Assembly: GCA_024232355.1 (NCBI GenBank)
Contig: JAAEPW010001227.1
Coordinates: 1 to 64,000, forward strand
DNA length: 64,000 nucleotides
Direction of reading: 5' to 3'
Source: Chloroflexota bacterium
Lineage (GTDB): Bacteria; Chloroflexota; Anaerolineae; B4-G1
Shown here: piece after piece, positions 60,796 through 64,000 of the stretch
Numbering within the stretch: the stretch's first letter is position 1
How the letters are laid out: every line of letters starts with the position of its first letter
Made by a program: the position numbers and the translations under genes
The notes under the pieces: model-generated
What the model saw: only the letters and a program-made list of their open reading frames with translations
Database searches by the model: none
What the model was told of the DNA's origin: nothing

Positions 60796-60966
60796 TGTGG
60801 AAATTAAGCGATTTTACCAAGAATATTTTGGATTAGCAAATACAGCACCGTAATATTTTTGATCGGAAAGAGGTCAAGGGTGTCGGATAAAGATACCAGG
60901 TTTCGTGATTTGTGTCAACTGTACCTTTGATTAGGTCTGAAATTTATGATCCGTGAGGAGGTTCGA

Positions 60967-61548
60967 GTGTCTAAAAATCTGTTTGACTCTATGCAACAAA
61001 ACATCATCCTCGATGATGCTGAGCAAGCTGAGGCGTTGGCTCGTCAAGCATTGACGCAAGGCGTGGACTCACTTGAAGCGATCAATCAGAGATACGTGCC
61101 CGGTGTGAACTATGCTGGCGACCAGTTTGGCTGTGGCGAGATATTTTTGCCCGATCTGGTGCTGGCCGGCGAGGCACTGAAAGCAGCCGCAGCCGTGCTC
61201 GAACCAAATATGCAAAAAAGTGGTCGGCAACGTCAGATGTTGGGCAAAGTGGTGCTAGGCACTGTTCGGGGAGACGTTCACGAAATTGACAAGACATTGG
61301 TGGTGACGATGCTTTCGTCCAGTGGCTTTGAGGTGCATGACCTGGGTGTAGATGTACCGTATGAGAAATTTGTCGAAAAGGCGCGTGAGGTAGATGCTGA
61401 CATCGTGGGTCTACTTCCCCAGGTCAAAGTGATGGTGGGAGGTGCGCCGGTCACACGCAATTGGGCGGATAAAATTGGCGCTAAAGGGTACAGTGCAGAT
61501 GCTCTCGCTGCGGTGACAGAGGCCAAACGGTTGGTGGGGGTATCATAG
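60967..61548 (+). CDS. Corrinoid (MttC/MtbC-like) protein with degenerate B12 motifs
   Basis: GTG at 60967, five bases after GAGGAGG, gives 193 residues. The N-terminal helical cap (about 1-90) and Rossmann-like B12 domain follow the methyltransferase corrinoid-protein plan. The lower-ligand motif DxHxxG reads DVHEID: His105 is kept but Gly is Asp108. After ADIVGL the chain jumps straight to PQVKVMVGGAPVT, so the roughly 25 residues that normally carry SALLTTTM and the next helix are missing. GG is retained. It would normally shuttle a methyl group from the MttB-like enzyme next door; this copy may bind B12 poorly or differently. Confidence 0.82.
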   Translation: MSKNLFDSMQQNIILDDAEQAEALARQALTQGVDSLEAINQRYVPGVNYAGDQFGCGEIFLPDLVLAGEALKAAAAVLEPNMQKSGRQRQMLGKVVLGTVRGDVHEIDKTLVVTMLSSSGFEVHDLGVDVPYEKFVEKAREVDADIVGLLPQVKVMVGGAPVTRNWADKIGAKGYSADALAAVTEAKRLVGVS

Positions 61549-63000
61549 ATGATGAACATACGACTCGAGTTACTTGACGAGCAATTAGTTGAACGTATTT
61601 TGGACGAGGCCTTTGAATTATTGATGAATCCGGGCATCAAGGTTCAGGCCCCCGTTGCGGCAGAGCTGTTAGCAGCAGCCGGTGCGAACGTCGCGGGTGA
61701 GATGGCCCAAATCCCCGAGGCCATAGCGCGCCAAGCGTTGGATACCGTTCCGCGTGAATTCTTTTTGCATAATCGCGCTGGAGCGCCTGTGGTGCATTAT
61801 GGCGGTGACGCCGTTCACTTTGACCCGGGTTCGTCGGGCGTGAGCGTGCTCGACCCCGACACATTGGCTCACAAACCATCGCAAGCAGCCGACCTAGTGC
61901 GCCTGATCCAGGTCACAGAGATGCTGCCACAATATGCCGCGCAGTCTACGGCGGTGATATGCAACGATGTGCCAAGTGAAATTGGTGACCTATATCGTTT
62001 GTTCCTGGTATTATTATACTCGAGCAAGCCGATTGTCACCGGTGCGTTCTCGGCGCATACCACCCAGACGATGATCGACCTGCTGGCAGCTGACAGCGGT
62101 GGGCACGACGCTTTGAAGACCAAACCGCGTGCCGTGTTTGACGTGTGCCCATCACCGCCACTTAACTGGAGTGAGTTTGGGGCGCAAAATCTGGTAGACC
62201 TGGCCCGCGCTGGTGTGCCAGCCCAGATGGTCTCGATGCCATTGGCAGGAGCGACCGCGCCCGTCACATTGACGGGCGCAATTGTGCAACATGCCGCCGA
62301 GTGTATCAGTGGCATCACGATTCACCAACTGGCTCAACCCGGCGCACCCATTGTGTGGGGCGGTGCACCGGCTATTTTTGACATGCGCACCGGCACCACA
62401 CCGATGGGGGCCATTGAGACGGCTATGATCGACGTGGCCTATACACAAATCGGCAAGCATCTGGGACTGCCTACACATACTTATCTGGGTGCCAGTGATG
62501 CCAAATTGGTTGACACGCAAGCTGGAATGGAAAGTGGCATCACGTCCATCATAGGTGCGCTGGCTGGCGTGAATATGATCTCTGGCGCTGGAATGCTCGC
62601 CTTTTTGACGTGCCAGAGCGCCGAAAAACTGGTGATAGACGCCGAGACGATCTCGATGGCCCAGCGATTGCTGCGTGGCATCGAGCCGCGCACCGAGACC
62701 CTGGCTACGGCTGTGTTTGCCCAAATTGGTCTGAGCGGCGATTTTCTCAAGCTCAAAGAAACACGCCAGCTATTCCAGGCTGAACAACACTTGCCTTCGA
62801 CAGTGATTGACCGGGGATCGGTGCGTACCTGGCAAGAAGACGGCATGCCCGACACGTTCACCCGTGCTCGCGCCCGTGTGTCCAAATTGCTGGCCGCCTA
62901 CCAGCGTCCGGCGTTATCGGCCAATGTCGAACGGGATTTGTACGCCATTGTTGAACGCCAGGCAAAACAGGCTGGCCTGGAGCAATTGCCTGGCGTGTAA
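61549..63000 (+). CDS. MttB-family (trimethylamine methyltransferase-like) enzyme
   Basis: A 483-residue TIM-barrel methyltransferase of the MttB superfamily. Conserved stretches include GIKVQAPVAAELLAAAGA, PGSSGVSVLD and VWGGAPAIFDMRTG. It has no in-frame amber codon, so it belongs to the non-pyrrolysine branch, which includes glycine betaine and other quaternary amine demethylases. It starts directly after the corrinoid gene stop (TAG-ATG) and is followed by a saccharopine-dehydrogenase-like gene. The likely reaction is transfer of a methyl group from a quaternary or N-methyl amine to the corrinoid protein. Confidence 0.9.
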   Translation: MMNIRLELLDEQLVERILDEAFELLMNPGIKVQAPVAAELLAAAGANVAGEMAQIPEAIARQALDTVPREFFLHNRAGAPVVHYGGDAVHFDPGSSGVSVLDPDTLAHKPSQAADLVRLIQVTEMLPQYAAQSTAVICNDVPSEIGDLYRLFLVLLYSSKPIVTGAFSAHTTQTMIDLLAADSGGHDALKTKPRAVFDVCPSPPLNWSEFGAQNLVDLARAGVPAQMVSMPLAGATAPVTLTGAIVQHAAECISGITIHQLAQPGAPIVWGGAPAIFDMRTGTTPMGAIETAMIDVAYTQIGKHLGLPTHTYLGASDAKLVDTQAGMESGITSIIGALAGVNMISGAGMLAFLTCQSAEKLVIDAETISMAQRLLRGIEPRTETLATAVFAQIGLSGDFLKLKETRQLFQAEQHLPSTVIDRGSVRTWQEDGMPDTFTRARARVSKLLAAYQRPALSANVERDLYAIVERQAKQAGLEQLPGV

Positions 63001-63072
63001 ACGTTGAATGTCACGCTTGGCCATTTTATGAGGCGTTCGTTGCAATCGAACGATGATATTGTGGAGGTAACC

Positions 63073-64000
63073 ATGTCACAAGTAACTGTCCTGGGAGCGG
63101 GTCTGGTGGGAAGTACAATCGTCAAGGATTTGGCTCAAGACACCCACTTGAGTGTAACCGCGGTTGATGTCAATCAACAGACGTTGGATAAACTGGCCGC
63201 AGAGGTACCGGTCAAGGGTATTCAAGCCAACCTGCAAGATACTGATACCATTTCTGCCCTGATCTCTGACTGCGATCTGGTCGTTTGTGCTGTCCCTGGC
63301 TCTATCGGGTTCGAGACGGTAAAAACGATCATCAAAACGGGAAAAAATGTTGTGGATATTTCCTTCTTTGAGGAGGATCCCTTTTTGCTCGATGAGCTGG
63401 CTAAAACTAACAACGTCACCGCGGTGGTTGATTGTGGTGTGGCCCCGGGGTTATGCAACATCCTCGCTGGCTATGTAGACAATTTGTTCGATCAGACAGA
63501 TCGCTACATTTGCTACGTGGGTGGGTTGCCCCAGGTGCGCCGATGGCCGTATGAATACAAAGCTTCCTGGTCTCCCTCGGATGTGTTGGAGATGTATACG
63601 CGCCCCGCTCATCTGGTAGAACACGGCCAAAAAGTCGTTCGTCCTGCGCTTTCTGGGATTGAACTCATCGATCTGCCTGGCGTGGATACGTTGGAAGCGT
63701 TCAATACGGATGGACTGCGTTCGTTGGGAGAAACCATGTCGATTCCTTTTATGAAGGAGAAAACCCTTCGCTACCCCGGACACGCCAACTTGATGCGTAT
63801 TTTCAGGGACAGCGGGTTTTTCAACGCGGCTCCTATCTTGGTCGACGATCAACGAATCAGTCCCCTTGCCCTGACATCTAGCCTCATCTTTGACCAATGG
63901 AAATTGGAAGAGGGTGAAGCAGATTTTACCGTTATGCGAGTGATCATCGAGGGACAAAAAGAGGGCGCGAGATTCTGCTACACTTATGACTTGCTAGACA
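63073..64000 (+). CDS. Saccharopine-dehydrogenase-like protein, partial at window edge
   Basis: ATG at 63073 after GTGGAGG opens a frame that runs without stop to the window end (309 codons seen). The N-terminal Rossmann fold starts VTVLGAGLVGSTIVKDLA with the GxGxxG loop. Later motifs CGVAPGLCN and the Tyr/Trp-rich GGLPQVRRWPYEYK are typical of saccharopine dehydrogenase family enzymes acting on amino acids. It follows the MttB-like gene by 72 bases. It may process the demethylated amino-acid product or a related substrate. The C-terminus is beyond the window. Confidence 0.85.
   Translation, partial: MSQVTVLGAGLVGSTIVKDLAQDTHLSVTAVDVNQQTLDKLAAEVPVKGIQANLQDTDTISALISDCDLVVCAVPGSIGFETVKTIIKTGKNVVDISFFEEDPFLLDELAKTNNVTAVVDCGVAPGLCNILAGYVDNLFDQTDRYICYVGGLPQVRRWPYEYKASWSPSDVLEMYTRPAHLVEHGQKVVRPALSGIELIDLPGVDTLEAFNTDGLRSLGETMSIPFMKEKTLRYPGHANLMRIFRDSGFFNAAPILVDDQRISPLALTSSLIFDQWKLEEGEADFTVMRVIIEGQKEGARFCYTYDLLD

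Noticed and set aside
60817..60960. Cobalamin riboswitch in the leader of the corrinoid operon
   Set aside because: I could not find the B12-box or the expected helices; the leader is A/T rich with only a short near-palindrome.

Overview
The window looks like a stretch of a Chloroflexota (Anaerolineae-like) chromosome. The clues, all protein-level resemblance read by eye, are: several very large multidomain signalling proteins (kinase-TIR-ATPase, STAND-WD40, CHAT-SIR2), extracellular lipoproteins with Thr-Pro linkers, YfhO-type giant membrane proteins, a SufS/SufU pair, a roadblock protein, an AmaP-like protein, and strong sigma70-type promoters. No rRNA, tRNA, CRISPR array, plasmid or phage gene was recognised. 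The last gene runs off the right edge.

Layout. (1) 322-10474: a sugar-uptake operon headed by a LacI regulator that sits behind a perfect 39-bp palindrome. It holds a solute-binding lipoprotein, two permeases (no ATPase), a secreted glycosidase-like lipoprotein, an unknown lipoprotein, a thioesterase, a GH4 glycosidase and a BadF-type sugar kinase. (2) 10569-15932: a dispersed 101-bp repeat, a DegT-type aminotransferase with an apparent CTG start, a YfhO protein, and sufS-sufU, closed by a 22-bp perfect hairpin. (3) 16034-24788, mostly minus strand: roadblock protein, DNRLRE-like surface protein, ScpB, a small plus-strand lipoprotein, then a GT2-GT39-YfhO-AmaP operon suggestive of polyprenyl-sugar and cell-envelope work. 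(4) 24903-26336: a MobA-like/HAD fusion. (5) 26576-31902: an overlapping pair, a Ser/Thr kinase-TIR-ATPase protein and a membrane ATPase with duplicated C-terminal modules. (6) 31956-40679: tandem Nudix protein, a structured 637-bp gap, GyrI-like protein, metallophosphoesterase, SH3 protein, and a large hybrid sensor kinase. (7) 40754-50722, minus: two M14 peptidase-like lipoproteins (one with metal ligands lost), then an STAND-ATPase with 16 WD40 repeats, a CHAT-SIR2 fusion, and a J-domain protein. (8) 50869-58352: WYL regulator with three downstream genes, a NarL-type regulator, two tiny genes, a ThiF-like protein, MutS2 and CvpA. (9) 59008-64000: second copy of the 101-bp repeat, a MITE with a 10-bp target duplication, a dihydroorotate-dehydrogenase-like gene, an Lrp regulator, and an operon for corrinoid methyl transfer (a degenerate B12 protein, an MttB-family methyltransferase, a saccharopine-dehydrogenase-like protein).

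The best candidates for an undescribed system are the CHAT-SIR2 plus STAND-WD40 operon (43888-50017) and the kinase-TIR-ATPase pair (26576-31902). Both join a domain known to consume NAD (SIR2, TIR) to a P-loop ATPase and, in one case, to a caspase-like protease and a repeat sensor. That is the architecture of nucleotide-depleting immune or programmed-death systems. This role is inference only.
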